DNA from: Paenibacillus sp. FSL R7-0345
GTDB lineage: Bacteria > Bacillota > Bacilli > Paenibacillales > Paenibacillaceae
Assembly: GCF_038595055.1 (NCBI RefSeq)
Contig: NZ_CP152002.1
Span: 6,031,001-6,095,000 of the forward strand
Length of the DNA stretch: 64,000 nt
Direction: 5' to 3'
Positions 26,298-35,581 of this stretch are shown here, one piece after another. The position numbers were made by a program, and so were the translations under genes. Positions within the stretch are counted from its first letter, which is position 1, and every line of letters begins with the position of its first letter. Below the pieces are notes generated by a model. It was not told the origin of the DNA, ran no database searches, and worked only from the letters and a program-made list of their open reading frames with translations.

Positions 26298-27839
26298 CTA
26301 TAGCTGCTTGTGGTGGTCAGAGTTCTTGTATACAGAGGGCAGAACGCCCGCGATTCCTTTGAATTTGTCGATAAAATAATCCGTGTTGCTGAAGCCGACC
26401 TGGGCCGCCACATCGGAGATTTTCAGCTCTGTCCGCTTGAGCAGTGCCTTGGCCGCTTCAATTCGCTTAACGTTCAAATATTCGCTGAAGCTTCGTCCGG
26501 TCTCCTTGCGGAACAGCTGTCCGAGGTAGGCCGGATTCATATGAAACTGCCGGGCCAGCTCCTGTAGCTGCAGCTTGCTGCGGAATTCCTGATCCACATA
26601 CCGGATGACGTTATAGATGGTGTTCCCCTCATTTGCCTCCTGCAGCTGTGCCAGATAAACAGCCGCCGTTGTACAGAGACCGCTTACATAATGGCTTAAC
26701 CGGGAATAGTCGCCGAGATCTTCGAGCCGCCCGTATTTGGCCTGATGACCGTTCATCATGGTGCCCGGCTCTCCGTTATGCTCTGCAACAAGCCGGCACA
26801 GAGTCATTTCCAGATGGGCGATACCGGCCTGAACGGCTTCCACGGCAGACAACTGCTGGGCATAGGAGATGAAGATATCCTTTACACAGGATTCAATCCC
26901 ATCCGGGTCACCGGCCAGCACCTTCCCCGGCAGCTCAGAAAAAGCCGTCTGCTCCCGGCTAGCCGCTGTATTGCATTTCCTGAAATCACTATGAAAGAAC
27001 ACACCACCCTGCTCTTTGCCAAATCGGAGCTTCCACATTTCCAGCAGCTGCAGGTAAATGTCCTTAACAGATTCAATGCCTGTCATCCGGTCACTGACCA
27101 TTATCGTTACCGGCTGCTGTGCAAGCGCCGTCAGCTCCTGCTGAAGGCGCTGGGCACCGGCCCTCAGACTGTCCCGCGAGAGGCTTGCCGACTGCAGCAG
27201 CAGACCGGTCCGCTCAGCACGGTCCTGGAAGCTGCTGTACGCCGGCTCAGGAGTGAAGAAAGACTGCATCGGGTGCAGATGCGCTGCCGCTGCAGGCGGA
27301 TCAATCAGAAGGCCCAGCAATTCCGTATCTCCGCTGAGCTTCATCACGTTAGAGGCCATCAAGCGGAAGTCTTCCTCGTTCTCCCCCAGAATCAGGCGGC
27401 TTAGCATACCGCCAATAATGATCGACTGCTTTTTTTGACGCTCCTGAATGGAAGCGATTTCAGCTTGAATCAGAAGGCTGATCTGACTCAGGAGAAGCTC
27501 CAGCTCCTCTTCATCAACCGGCTTCAGCAAATATTGCTCCACCCGCTCGCGCAGGGCAATTCTGGCGTACTGGAAATCATCATATCCGCTCAAAATAATA
27601 AACCGGGGCGGTCTTGCCATCGTTCCATTCACTCTGGAAATCAGCTCCAGCCCGTTAATGACCGGCATATTAATATCGGTCAGTACAAGATCAGGCTGAT
27701 GCAGCTCGATCATTCGCAGCGCATCCGGGCCATTCATGGCTTCACCGCACAGCTCGAATCCGTACTTCGCCCAGTCCACCATTGTCCGCAGCCCTTCCAG
27801 CACCCAGGGCTCATCGTCAACAATTATAGCCTTCAGCAT
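26298..27839 (-). CDS. YesN-type response regulator with AraC DNA-binding domain (second copy)
   Basis: 513 residues from ATG 27839 (AAGGAG upstream; opens MLKAIIVDDEPWVLEGL). Receiver with phospho-Asp in LVLTDINMPVINGLE and Lys in YLLKPVDEEE; C-terminal AraC helix-turn-helix pair (LQLQELARQFHMNPAYLGQL; LKISDVAAQVGFSNTDYFIDKF). It is first in the operon. Its middle region is unlike that of the first YesN copy, so the two are not a recent duplication. Confidence 0.9.
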   Translation of the reverse strand: MLKAIIVDDEPWVLEGLRTMVDWAKYGFELCGEAMNGPDALRMIELHQPDLVLTDINMPVINGLELISRVNGTMARPPRFIILSGYDDFQYARIALRERVEQYLLKPVDEEELELLLSQISLLIQAEIASIQERQKKQSIIIGGMLSRLILGENEEDFRLMASNVMKLSGDTELLGLLIDPPAAAAHLHPMQSFFTPEPAYSSFQDRAERTGLLLQSASLSRDSLRAGAQRLQQELTALAQQPVTIMVSDRMTGIESVKDIYLQLLEMWKLRFGKEQGGVFFHSDFRKCNTAASREQTAFSELPGKVLAGDPDGIESCVKDIFISYAQQLSAVEAVQAGIAHLEMTLCRLVAEHNGEPGTMMNGHQAKYGRLEDLGDYSRLSHYVSGLCTTAAVYLAQLQEANEGNTIYNVIRYVDQEFRSKLQLQELARQFHMNPAYLGQLFRKETGRSFSEYLNVKRIEAAKALLKRTELKISDVAAQVGFSNTDYFIDKFKGIAGVLPSVYKNSDHHKQL

Positions 27840-27950
27840 AATCCGTACTCCTTCCGCTTTGCTAAAGCGAGTATTTATTAGCCGCATCCGGCTAAATAAC
27901 TATAGATTATGCTAACATAGTTCACTATTTCTGTGACATATTTCCGCATT

Positions 27951-28007
27951 AAAAAACGCTCTTTGGCAAACGGAACGCTGTAGCGTCCCCTCCTGTCAAA
28001 GAGCGTT
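27951..28007 (-). terminator. Terminator of the nucleoside-utilisation operon
   Basis: Read leftwards: AACGCTCTTTG ... CAAAGAGCGTT form a perfect 11-bp stem around a large loop that itself contains ACGCTACAGCGT, followed by six T. It lies about 30 bases after the ADP-ribosylglycohydrolase stop. Confidence 0.85.
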
Positions 28008-28038
28008 GTTATCATTTTATACAAAGGATAATAGCTGC

Positions 28039-29433
28039 TTAGGCCTGTCCATGCTCCGCACGCAGCTTCAGAAACACCTGATAGCTCCGCTCGGCACAGT
28101 CCGAAATGGCAATCGGATGGAAGCCGGGCAGATCCGCGTACAGCGTATCGTTCAGAGGGACCGTCCAGTTTGCCGGCAGCTGGCTTGCCCCCAGCTGCGC
28201 GCCCATGATTGAGCCTACCGTAGCACCGTTGCAATCTGTGTCCATTCCGCCATATACAGATGTGACTACCGCCTTCTCGAAATCATTGCCCCCATAGACC
28301 AGGGAAGCGGCAACAAGCGCAGCATTATTGACTGTATGCACCGGATCATAATGGCTGAACTTATCCCAGATACGGCTGACCAGCTCCCGTTCACTCTTGG
28401 CCGATTGGGCAATGTCGATACCCTGGAGCACCGCCTCGGCAAGCCGGCTCTTTGCCGGAACCTCGCTGAGCCCAATCTCCAGAATCCGCTCGTTGTCCTT
28501 CTCGGCGAAGGCGGCCGAAATCATGGCCGCGTTGAACATCTCACCGTAGATTCCGTTCTTCACATGGGAGAAGGACGCATCGCGCCAGCCCAGCTCAGCA
28601 GCCAGCTCCGGATGGCCGGCTGCACCGTAAGCCAGCCCGTCTGCCCGGATCGCCGCACCGATCCATTCGCGGTACGGATTAAGATGCATCCGTACCCGCT
28701 CCAGCCGCTGTGCCCAATCTGTTGGCTTCTCTTTGTGCATGTGGGAGGTTTCAGCAGCGAAATTCATGTAAGTCTGCGTCTCTGCCGTGCAAACCTGGGC
28801 ATAGGTCAAATTCCCGTGCCACAGCTTGCCGATATCCCAGGCATCCCAGTCCAGTCCCTTCTGCTCCAGCAGCAGCAGCCCGAGGACGGTATAACGGAGA
28901 TCGTCGTCACTCTCCATGTAGCTGATCTTCTCCCGGGTACTGGTGAAGGACCAGGCGCTAAGGCCGAGGCCATACTCCGCTTCCGCTCTGGAGTTATCCG
29001 GCGTATAGCCCTTGATCGGCCAGGCATCCGCGCCCTGGAACCAGAGCTCGATATTCCTCCAGCCCGGACGGCCGTCCTTGCCGTACAGATAATCCCAGTG
29101 CTCCAGCGGCTTGCCGAGCGCACACCCGACGCTTCTGCCCAGCCAGGCCCCGTGGAACTTGTCCCGCCATTGCTCCGGTGTCCATGAAGGGTCCAGCCTG
29201 CGCGGCCCCTCCGGCCGCAAGGCGCGGATTTCCTCAAGCGACGATGGCTCCTGATACGGGAAATCCTCGGCCACTTGAAGCTCCATAAGCTCGCGGTAGA
29301 CCTCCGTTAGCTTGCTATCATCTTTTCCAGCAGCAGCCAGCTTCTCAGCGATTCCGTCCGTCTGGCAGCCTTCCTCATTCCGCTGCTGCAGTTCGAATTT
29401 TACCGTCTCCTGCAGATTCTCCCAGCCAGCCAT
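28039..29433 (-). CDS. ADP-ribosylglycohydrolase family protein
   Basis: 464 residues. The ADP-ribosyl-hydrolase fold is visible in FHGAWLGRSVGCALGKPLEH (about residues 92-111), MESDDDLRYTVLGLLLLE (metal-binding E-S-D-D, corresponding to the TDD-type motif) and the C-terminal YGGMDTDCNGATVGSIMGAQLG, whose D-T-D completes the Mg2+ site. About 110 extra N-terminal residues are helical. The start overlaps the nucleoside hydrolase stop (ATGA). In this operon it may cleave an N-glycosidic bond in an imported ADP-ribose or nucleoside-like compound, not act on proteins (inference). Confidence 0.85.
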   Translation of the reverse strand: MAGWENLQETVKFELQQRNEEGCQTDGIAEKLAAAGKDDSKLTEVYRELMELQVAEDFPYQEPSSLEEIRALRPEGPRRLDPSWTPEQWRDKFHGAWLGRSVGCALGKPLEHWDYLYGKDGRPGWRNIELWFQGADAWPIKGYTPDNSRAEAEYGLGLSAWSFTSTREKISYMESDDDLRYTVLGLLLLEQKGLDWDAWDIGKLWHGNLTYAQVCTAETQTYMNFAAETSHMHKEKPTDWAQRLERVRMHLNPYREWIGAAIRADGLAYGAAGHPELAAELGWRDASFSHVKNGIYGEMFNAAMISAAFAEKDNERILEIGLSEVPAKSRLAEAVLQGIDIAQSAKSERELVSRIWDKFSHYDPVHTVNNAALVAASLVYGGNDFEKAVVTSVYGGMDTDCNGATVGSIMGAQLGASQLPANWTVPLNDTLYADLPGFHPIAISDCAERSYQVFLKLRAEHGQA

Positions 29434-30392
29434 CAGCTATTTACCCCGGCTGCCGCGATCAGCTTCCGGTCCAGCCGTTCCAGTGAATCGAACAGCAGCT
29501 TCATAAATGCTTCACGGGCGACGCCGGTCAGCACCTGCACATTCGGCTGGCGGTCCGGCTTCTTTCTGCGGTCGGCAACGGTCATCCCGCGGGTCAGCTT
29601 GCCCTCGGTTTCGACTGTCACATATAGATGCTCGGACTGGAACAGCTCCGGATGCACCAGCCAGGCAACGGCGCATGGATCATGCAGCGCATTGCCGACA
29701 TAGCCCATTTTTTTGCCATAGATCGAGTAGAAATCCAGCAGTTCCCCGACCATAACGGACACCGGGCCCTTCTGCTTCAGTTCAAGGATCTCCTCCTCAA
29801 AAATCGCCGCCTTATCCGTCACATCCAGACCGCTCATTACAATCGGGATACCCGATTCATAGACAATCCGTGCGGCTTCCGGGTCTACAAAGATATTGAA
29901 CTCAGCGGTGCTGGTCACATTCCCGTAAGCCAGGCCTCCGCCCATCAGCGAGATTTCCTTAATCTTGTCCTTTACTTCAGGGTATGCGGTAATTAACAGC
30001 GCAATATTGGTTAACGGTGCCATCGGCACCAGTGTGATCGGCTCCTCCGAAGCACGGATGATCTCAAGCATGAACTCAACCGCACCTTGATCCACCGGTT
30101 TGAACTTGCTGGCCGGCAGCACCGGACCGTCCATTCCGGATTCCCCGTGTGCTTCCTCTCCCGTTACAAGCTTGCCGAACAGCGGCCCCTTTGCCCCTTT
30201 GGCAACAGGAATATCAGCATCGACGAAACTCAGCACCTTCAAGGCGTTATCGGTTATTTTATCAAGAATCTGGTTCCCGCCTACCGTTGTAATTCCCCGG
30301 ATTTCCAGCTCCTCCGGATGGGCCAGCGCCAGCAGAATCGCAATCGCATCATCATGCCCCGGATCACAGTCAATAATTATGGGTCTTGGCAT
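29433..30392 (-). CDS. Inosine/uridine-preferring nucleoside hydrolase
   Basis: 319 residues from ATG 30392 (GAGGGGGA upstream). The N-terminal RPIIIDCDPGHDDAIAILLA carries the Ca2+-binding DxDxxxDD cluster diagnostic of the family; further conserved parts are VPMAPLTNIALLI, SLMGGGLAYGN and NIFVDPEAA, and HDPCAVAW near the C-terminus. It would release the base and ribose from imported nucleosides in the cytoplasm. Encoded directly after the transporter genes. Confidence 0.93.
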   Translation of the reverse strand: MPRPIIIDCDPGHDDAIAILLALAHPEELEIRGITTVGGNQILDKITDNALKVLSFVDADIPVAKGAKGPLFGKLVTGEEAHGESGMDGPVLPASKFKPVDQGAVEFMLEIIRASEEPITLVPMAPLTNIALLITAYPEVKDKIKEISLMGGGLAYGNVTSTAEFNIFVDPEAARIVYESGIPIVMSGLDVTDKAAIFEEEILELKQKGPVSVMVGELLDFYSIYGKKMGYVGNALHDPCAVAWLVHPELFQSEHLYVTVETEGKLTRGMTVADRRKKPDRQPNVQVLTGVAREAFMKLLFDSLERLDRKLIAAAGVNS

Positions 30393-30451
30393 CGTTGTTC
30401 TCCCCCTCATTTCCTTATCTGCAGCCGATCCTTACCTGAAGCAGCTCCCTG

Positions 30452-31390
30452 CTACTTCACTACAGGACCTTTGACCTTCTTGTTCTTCTTACGGGTTTCT
30501 GATATGGCGTAGATCAGCAGGCCGATTACAGTTGCCACATAAGGCAGCGTAGCAATCAGCTCAGCCGGAATTTTCAGCACCTGAAGTGCGTTGGACAGTG
30601 CATCCGCTGCTCCGAACAGCAGTGAAGTCAGCGCCGTTCCGATCGTGGTGCTGCGGCCCATGGATTCTGCGGCAATCGCGATCCAGCCCCGGCCGGCGAT
30701 CATATCGCGTGTGAACAGCGACAGATAGCCCATCGACATGTAAGCCCCGCCCAGGCTGGCAAAAAATCCGCTGAGCAGCAGTGCGGTATATTGGATTTTG
30801 ATCACACTAACCCCGACCGACTGGGCCGCATGCGGATTCTCGCCGACTGAACGGATACGCAGTCCAAGCGGTGTCCGGTTCAGCAGATAATACACAACCA
30901 GCACGGCCAGAATGGAGACGTAAGTCAGGATGTGGTGACCCGACAGAATCGGTCCAAGCACGGGAATATCTTGTATCAGCGGAATCTGGACACTTGGCAG
31001 CACCTTGCTCGCAAGCGATGTTGAGGAGCCCTTGTCCCCGCTCAGCAGATACAGGATAAATACGGTACCGCCTGAGGCGAACATGTTGATCGCTACCCCG
31101 CCAAGAATAATATGGGTCTTGAATTTCAGGGTAAAAAAGGCCAGTATTCCGGCGATCAGCGTTCCCGATAATACTGCGCCAAGCAGTCCAACCCAGGCAC
31201 TCTGGGTATAAGCGCTGACAATGACGCCGGCCAGGGCCGACACCAGCATGATCCCTTCCATCCCGATGTTAATAATGCCGGCCCGGTTGGAGATCAGCGC
31301 CCCCAGCGCGGCGAACAGAATCGGCGTGGTTACACGCAGCAGCGAAAAGGCAAAGTCCGTCGTAAAAATAACATCCAGCAGACTGTTCAT
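30452..31390 (-). CDS. Nucleoside ABC transporter permease (NupQ/YufQ type)
   Basis: 312 residues, about eight to nine hydrophobic helices, BPD_transp_2 family: LGALISNRAGIINIGMEGIMLVSA at the N-terminus and AGRGWIAIAAESMGRSTTIG in the middle are hallmark stretches of BMP-linked permeases. Its start overlaps the stop of the other permease (31387-31390). Confidence 0.92.
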   Translation of the reverse strand: MNSLLDVIFTTDFAFSLLRVTTPILFAALGALISNRAGIINIGMEGIMLVSALAGVIVSAYTQSAWVGLLGAVLSGTLIAGILAFFTLKFKTHIILGGVAINMFASGGTVFILYLLSGDKGSSTSLASKVLPSVQIPLIQDIPVLGPILSGHHILTYVSILAVLVVYYLLNRTPLGLRIRSVGENPHAAQSVGVSVIKIQYTALLLSGFFASLGGAYMSMGYLSLFTRDMIAGRGWIAIAAESMGRSTTIGTALTSLLFGAADALSNALQVLKIPAELIATLPYVATVIGLLIYAISETRKKNKKVKGPVVK

Positions 31391-32436
31391 GCGTTTGCTT
31401 TCGCCTCCTTCAGCAGCATCCGGTTTTTCCAGAATTTCAGGAATTGCTCAGCAGAAATCAACAGGATAATAACCGCCTGGATGATCGAGATCATCTCGGA
31501 AGGCACATCTGACAGACGGGCCATCATATCAGCGCCGATTCGGATATAAGCCAGGAACAGGGCTGAGCCGATGACGGATATCGGATTATTTTTGGCCAGC
31601 ATCGCTACAAGCGCACCGTCGAGGCCGTACCCCGGCAGGGAAGCCCACTGGAACCGGTTGTACATTCCCAATACTTCGACTGACCCGCCCATTCCGGCGA
31701 TAAAGCCGGCGATCAGATGGACCAGAATGATTACTTTTGCAGTCTTCATACCCGAGTAGCGGGCAAAATCACGGTTCACACCGGTCATCCGCAGCTCATA
31801 GCCCCATTTGGTCCGGTACAGGAACAGGTGGGCCAGAACGATCATTACCAGTACGATAATCAGTCCGGTATGAATACGTGTGCCGGTGAAGATTTTGCTC
31901 AGCTGGGCTGTTTCTTGAAACTTGTAGGATACATTGGCAAAAGCCTTCGCATCGCGCAGATGATAGTTAAGCAGATAAAGTCCGATCCCGAACAAAATGT
32001 TGTTGAACATCAGGGAGGTTACCAGTTCGTTCGCGTTCCACTTGGCCTTGAGAATACCGGGGATCGCTGACAGGAGCGCTCCGACAATTGAACCTGCCGC
32101 AATCGCTACGATCGGATGAAACCAGCTGTTCAGGCTCAGATGAATCGCCAGTACAGAGGCTACTACGCCTGAGAAATAGAAGATACCTTCTGCACCGAGG
32201 TTGAACATATTGGCCCGGAACAGCAGAGAGACGGCAAGACCGGTGAACATCAGCGGAATCGCCATTTCGATCACGTTACCGATGTGACCCTTGGTGGAGA
32301 TAGGCTCCCACAGAAAAATACCGATGGTCTTGAGCGGCTGGTCACTGACCAGCGAAATAATGATAAAGGCGATGGCCAGCGCAATCAGTATGACCGCCGT
32401 GGTCCGGATCACCTCAAAATATTTGACTTTAAACAT
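31387..32436 (-). CDS. Nucleoside ABC transporter permease (NupP/YufP type)
   Basis: 349 residues with about nine to ten helices, BPD_transp_2 family: LFRANMFNLGAEGIFYFSGV and WNANELVTSLMFNNILFGIG are typical. The start overlaps the ATPase stop by eight bases. Pairs with the NupQ-type permease. Confidence 0.92.
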   Translation of the reverse strand: MFKVKYFEVIRTTAVILIALAIAFIIISLVSDQPLKTIGIFLWEPISTKGHIGNVIEMAIPLMFTGLAVSLLFRANMFNLGAEGIFYFSGVVASVLAIHLSLNSWFHPIVAIAAGSIVGALLSAIPGILKAKWNANELVTSLMFNNILFGIGLYLLNYHLRDAKAFANVSYKFQETAQLSKIFTGTRIHTGLIIVLVMIVLAHLFLYRTKWGYELRMTGVNRDFARYSGMKTAKVIILVHLIAGFIAGMGGSVEVLGMYNRFQWASLPGYGLDGALVAMLAKNNPISVIGSALFLAYIRIGADMMARLSDVPSEMISIIQAVIILLISAEQFLKFWKNRMLLKEAKANA

Positions 32437-33991
32437 GGTTTACGGCCCTCCCGATCTGCTGCTTGTCCTGCCTGTTAATGCCCAGCATATATAAGCCGAG
32501 CTCTTCTTCACTTACCTGGGACGGATTCTCAAAGTAGGCTACAATCTCCCCTTCATACATGACCAGGAGACTGTCGCTCAGCTCCAGAATTTCGTTCAGA
32601 TCTGCCGATAAGAGTACGATTCCGCTGCCGGCGGAACGCAGCTCCAGCAGCTTCTGGTGAATGAACTGGGCTGCACCGATATCTACGCCCCGGGTCGGCT
32701 GCTCGGCAATCAGCAGCTGCGGGCTGGTTGAGCATTCCCGGGCCACAACCACCTTCTGCATGTTGCCTCCGGAGAGCATCCCGATCGGCTGCTGCGGGCC
32801 TGAGCACCGTACTTTAAACTCCTCTACCAGCGATGCAGCAAGTGCGGCGATCCGCTTGCCGTTCAGCAGCGGCCCCTTATTCATTTCTTTGGTGCGGTAA
32901 CGGGTGGAGATCAGATTATCGGAGATGCTGGCATCTCCGGCAGCGCCCTGGCGCATCCGGTCCTCCGGAATATAGGAAACGCCCAGGCTGCGGATGCGGA
33001 GAATATCGGATGCCAGAATATCGGTTTCGTTAACCTTTACTGACCCGCTGCTTGATACAGCATGCAGCCCGCCGGTAAGTGCCTCGACCAGTTGATTCTG
33101 GCCGTTGCCTTCTACCCCGGCGATCCCGACGATCTGGCCTTCCCGTACCGCAAAGCTGACCCGCTCAAGCAATGCCTTGCCCTGGCTGTCATGCACCGTC
33201 AGATTGCTTACGGACAATACCGGCTTGCCGAAAGGAACACTATCTTTATCGTATTTCAGCACGACGTCCCGGCCGACCATCAGCCGTGAAATCTCCTGCT
33301 CGCTGACATCCCGCGTCTGGAAGACGCCTTCGCTTTTACCGCCGCGCATAATGGTAATCCGGTCACAGATGGCTTTGACTTCCTTCAGCTTGTGGGAGAT
33401 GAATACTATCGTGTGCCCCTGCTCCTTCAAATGCTGGAGCTCCACGAACAGCTCCTCTGTCTCCTGCGGAGTCAGTACGGCGGTCGGCTCATCCAGGATA
33501 AGGATTTTGGCCCCGCGTACCAGTGCCTTCAGAATTTCCACCTTCTGCTTCATCCCGACGGTAAGATCCTCGACCTTTGCCTTGGGATTTACAGTGAGAT
33601 TATACTTACGCGCCGTTTCTTCTGTCAGGCGGACTGCTTCATTGTAATTGAAGCCCACCCCTTTACGCGGCTCCATGCCGAGCACCATATTCTCAGCTAC
33701 CGTAAAGGAGGGCACCAGCATGAAATGCTGATGGACCATGCCGATACCCCGGTCGATTGCATCCTGCGGGGACTGCAGCTTTACCTTTTCCCCGCGGATG
33801 CTGATGTCGCCTTCACTCGGCTCCTCCATCCCGAACATGATCTTCATCAGGGTCGACTTACCTGCCCCGTTCTCGCCCGCTATGGCATGAATTTCTCCTT
33901 CGCGCAGGCTAAAGTGGACATCCTGGTTGGCAACGACACCATTCGGATATACCTTGGTTATTCCCCGCATTTCCAGCAGCGCGTGTTCCAC
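32429..33991 (-). CDS. Nucleoside ABC transporter ATPase, tandem domain (NupO/YufO type)
   Basis: 520 residues with two ABC domains, as in sugar/nucleoside importers of the RbsA-like class. First: Walker A GENGAGKST, signature (LTVGMKQKVEIL, degenerate as usual), Walker B ILDEPTAVLT, H-loop FISHKL. Second: degenerate Walker A GVEGNGQN, signature LSGGNMQKVVVAREC, LIAEQPTRGVD. The pattern (intact first Walker A, altered second) is normal for the family. Confidence 0.93.
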   Translation of the reverse strand: MEHALLEMRGITKVYPNGVVANQDVHFSLREGEIHAIAGENGAGKSTLMKIMFGMEEPSEGDISIRGEKVKLQSPQDAIDRGIGMVHQHFMLVPSFTVAENMVLGMEPRKGVGFNYNEAVRLTEETARKYNLTVNPKAKVEDLTVGMKQKVEILKALVRGAKILILDEPTAVLTPQETEELFVELQHLKEQGHTIVFISHKLKEVKAICDRITIMRGGKSEGVFQTRDVSEQEISRLMVGRDVVLKYDKDSVPFGKPVLSVSNLTVHDSQGKALLERVSFAVREGQIVGIAGVEGNGQNQLVEALTGGLHAVSSSGSVKVNETDILASDILRIRSLGVSYIPEDRMRQGAAGDASISDNLISTRYRTKEMNKGPLLNGKRIAALAASLVEEFKVRCSGPQQPIGMLSGGNMQKVVVARECSTSPQLLIAEQPTRGVDIGAAQFIHQKLLELRSAGSGIVLLSADLNEILELSDSLLVMYEGEIVAYFENPSQVSEEELGLYMLGINRQDKQQIGRAVNHV

Positions 33992-34114
33992 GGGTTATCA
34001 ACGCCTTTCAACTAGACTAGTTTTCTGCAAAAATAGGCAGCTGGAATTCTTCTTGGCTGAAGGAATCCCAACTGCAGGAGATACGGCGAACCGGTTAGTG
34101 TTTAATTAATGGAT

Positions 34115-35254
34115 TTAAGGTTTAACGGCATTACGGATCGCTTCAACCTCTGAAGTTTCCATACCCATTGCGTTGTCTACGGTGATTTCCTTGTTGATCA
34201 GCTTTTGCTTCACTTCTTCAACCTTAGCCTGCAGATCTGCAGGGAATACGCTGGTGTAGATATCATTTTCGGCAATGCCTACGCCGTCTTCAACGAAGCT
34301 GAGGACATCACGTTTGCCCATTTCAAGTGTGCCGTCCTGAAGCTTGGTTACGGCACCCAGAATGGCGCTGTCGATTTTTTTAATTGCAGAGGTAATGATC
34401 AGGTTTGCCTTCTCACTGTCTGTATCCTTAAGCAGCATAGCCTGGTCGGAATCGACGCCGATGGCATACTTTGTTTTTTCTTTTGCAGCATCGAAGATAC
34501 CAAGGCCTGTACCGCCGGCTACGTTAAAGATTACGTCCACACCGGAGTTGTACTGGATCAGCGACAATTCCTTGCCCTTAGCCGGGTTAACAAAATCGCC
34601 TGCATAAGATACGGCAACTTTTACATCGGGATCAACATACTGGGCACCCTGAATGTAGCCGACCAGGAACGCGTTGATTCCCGGAATATCCATACCGCCG
34701 ACAAAACCGATTACGTTCTCAGGGTTGGCATTCGGCATATCGGACTGTGTAGCAAGTGCCGCAACAGCACCGGCCAGGAAAGATACTTCATTAGTAGAAT
34801 AGGACATGTTATACATGTTAGCAGGTGCTTCTTCGATGTCTGTATCGTAGTTGATAAACTTTTTATCCGGATTCGCTTCTGCCGTCATATTGAACATTTC
34901 CGTAATTTCCGATCCGCCGGAAATGACAACATCCCAGTCCTCAGCGGCGATATCGTTAAAAGTAGGCTCCCATTTGGTCTTGTCGGTTCCCATCTCGATT
35001 ACTTTGGTCTCCGCGCCGAGCTCTGTCTGCACTTTCTGCAGGCCATTGTTGGCTGCGTCGAAGAAGGATTTATCTCCAAGCGTTCCCGGGATCAGCAGGA
35101 CAACCTTCAGCTTGTCGCCGGAACCGGCGTTTGTGCCCTCTGCCGCATTGTTTCCGGCATCCGCCGCATTTCCGTTGTTAGCTGTGTTGTTTCCGCAAGC
35201 AGTGACGAGTACCATTACCATAAGCAGCAATAATGCAAGAACATTCTTTTTCAT
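34115..35254 (-). CDS. BMP-family nucleoside-binding lipoprotein (NupN/YufN type)
   Basis: 379 residues; lipoprotein signal with LVTACG (Cys20), Asn/Ala linker, then Bmp domain: LKVVLLIPGTLGDKSFFDAA, NVIGFVGGMDIPGINAFLVG, DVIFNVAGGTGLGIFDAAK and GVDSDQA are diagnostic. Binds nucleosides outside the cell and feeds the NupOPQ-like transporter. First gene of the leftward operon; the 327-base gap to the AraC gene holds the divergent promoters. Confidence 0.93.
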   Translation of the reverse strand: MKKNVLALLLLMVMVLVTACGNNTANNGNAADAGNNAAEGTNAGSGDKLKVVLLIPGTLGDKSFFDAANNGLQKVQTELGAETKVIEMGTDKTKWEPTFNDIAAEDWDVVISGGSEITEMFNMTAEANPDKKFINYDTDIEEAPANMYNMSYSTNEVSFLAGAVAALATQSDMPNANPENVIGFVGGMDIPGINAFLVGYIQGAQYVDPDVKVAVSYAGDFVNPAKGKELSLIQYNSGVDVIFNVAGGTGLGIFDAAKEKTKYAIGVDSDQAMLLKDTDSEKANLIITSAIKKIDSAILGAVTKLQDGTLEMGKRDVLSFVEDGVGIAENDIYTSVFPADLQAKVEEVKQKLINKEITVDNAMGMETSEVEAIRNAVKP

Positions 35255-35581
35255 TTTGTCTGTTCACACCCCTGTTTGATATTGATGTAGCTTGTAAAAC
35301 GGCTGACTTCCTCAATTACACGTTTTGTTCTGTTGTTATGCGGCAGAAGACTTTATGCAAATTCATAAAAAAACTGAAAATTAATGAATAGCTTACATTC
35401 AGTGATAAAAAAGGTGGTTTTACGTCCATTAAACGGTCAATTCCCGAACAAGATGGCCAGTCAGGTTGCGGATCTTTCGTTTAATTGATACGATCATAGC
35501 AAATAAGAAGACAAACTTTTATATACTTTCGGTCATTTTTTTACACGATTCGGCTAAATGAAAAAGAGTTGGAGGATCAAC
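35255..35581. promoter_or_regulatory. Divergent control region of the nucleoside operon and AraC gene
   Basis: An A+T-rich intergenic region with no gene. CCGAAC at 35444-35449 within TTCCCGAACAAG resembles a half PurBox (CCGAAC core); a weak inverted partner-like GATTCGG is at 35548-35554. Binding by PurR or by the AraC-type protein is only a suggestion. Confidence 0.3.

Noticed and set aside
34205..35233. 342-codon frame antisense to the BMP lipoprotein gene
   Set aside because: Shadow frame with no start signal; the minus-strand protein is a clear Bmp lipoprotein.
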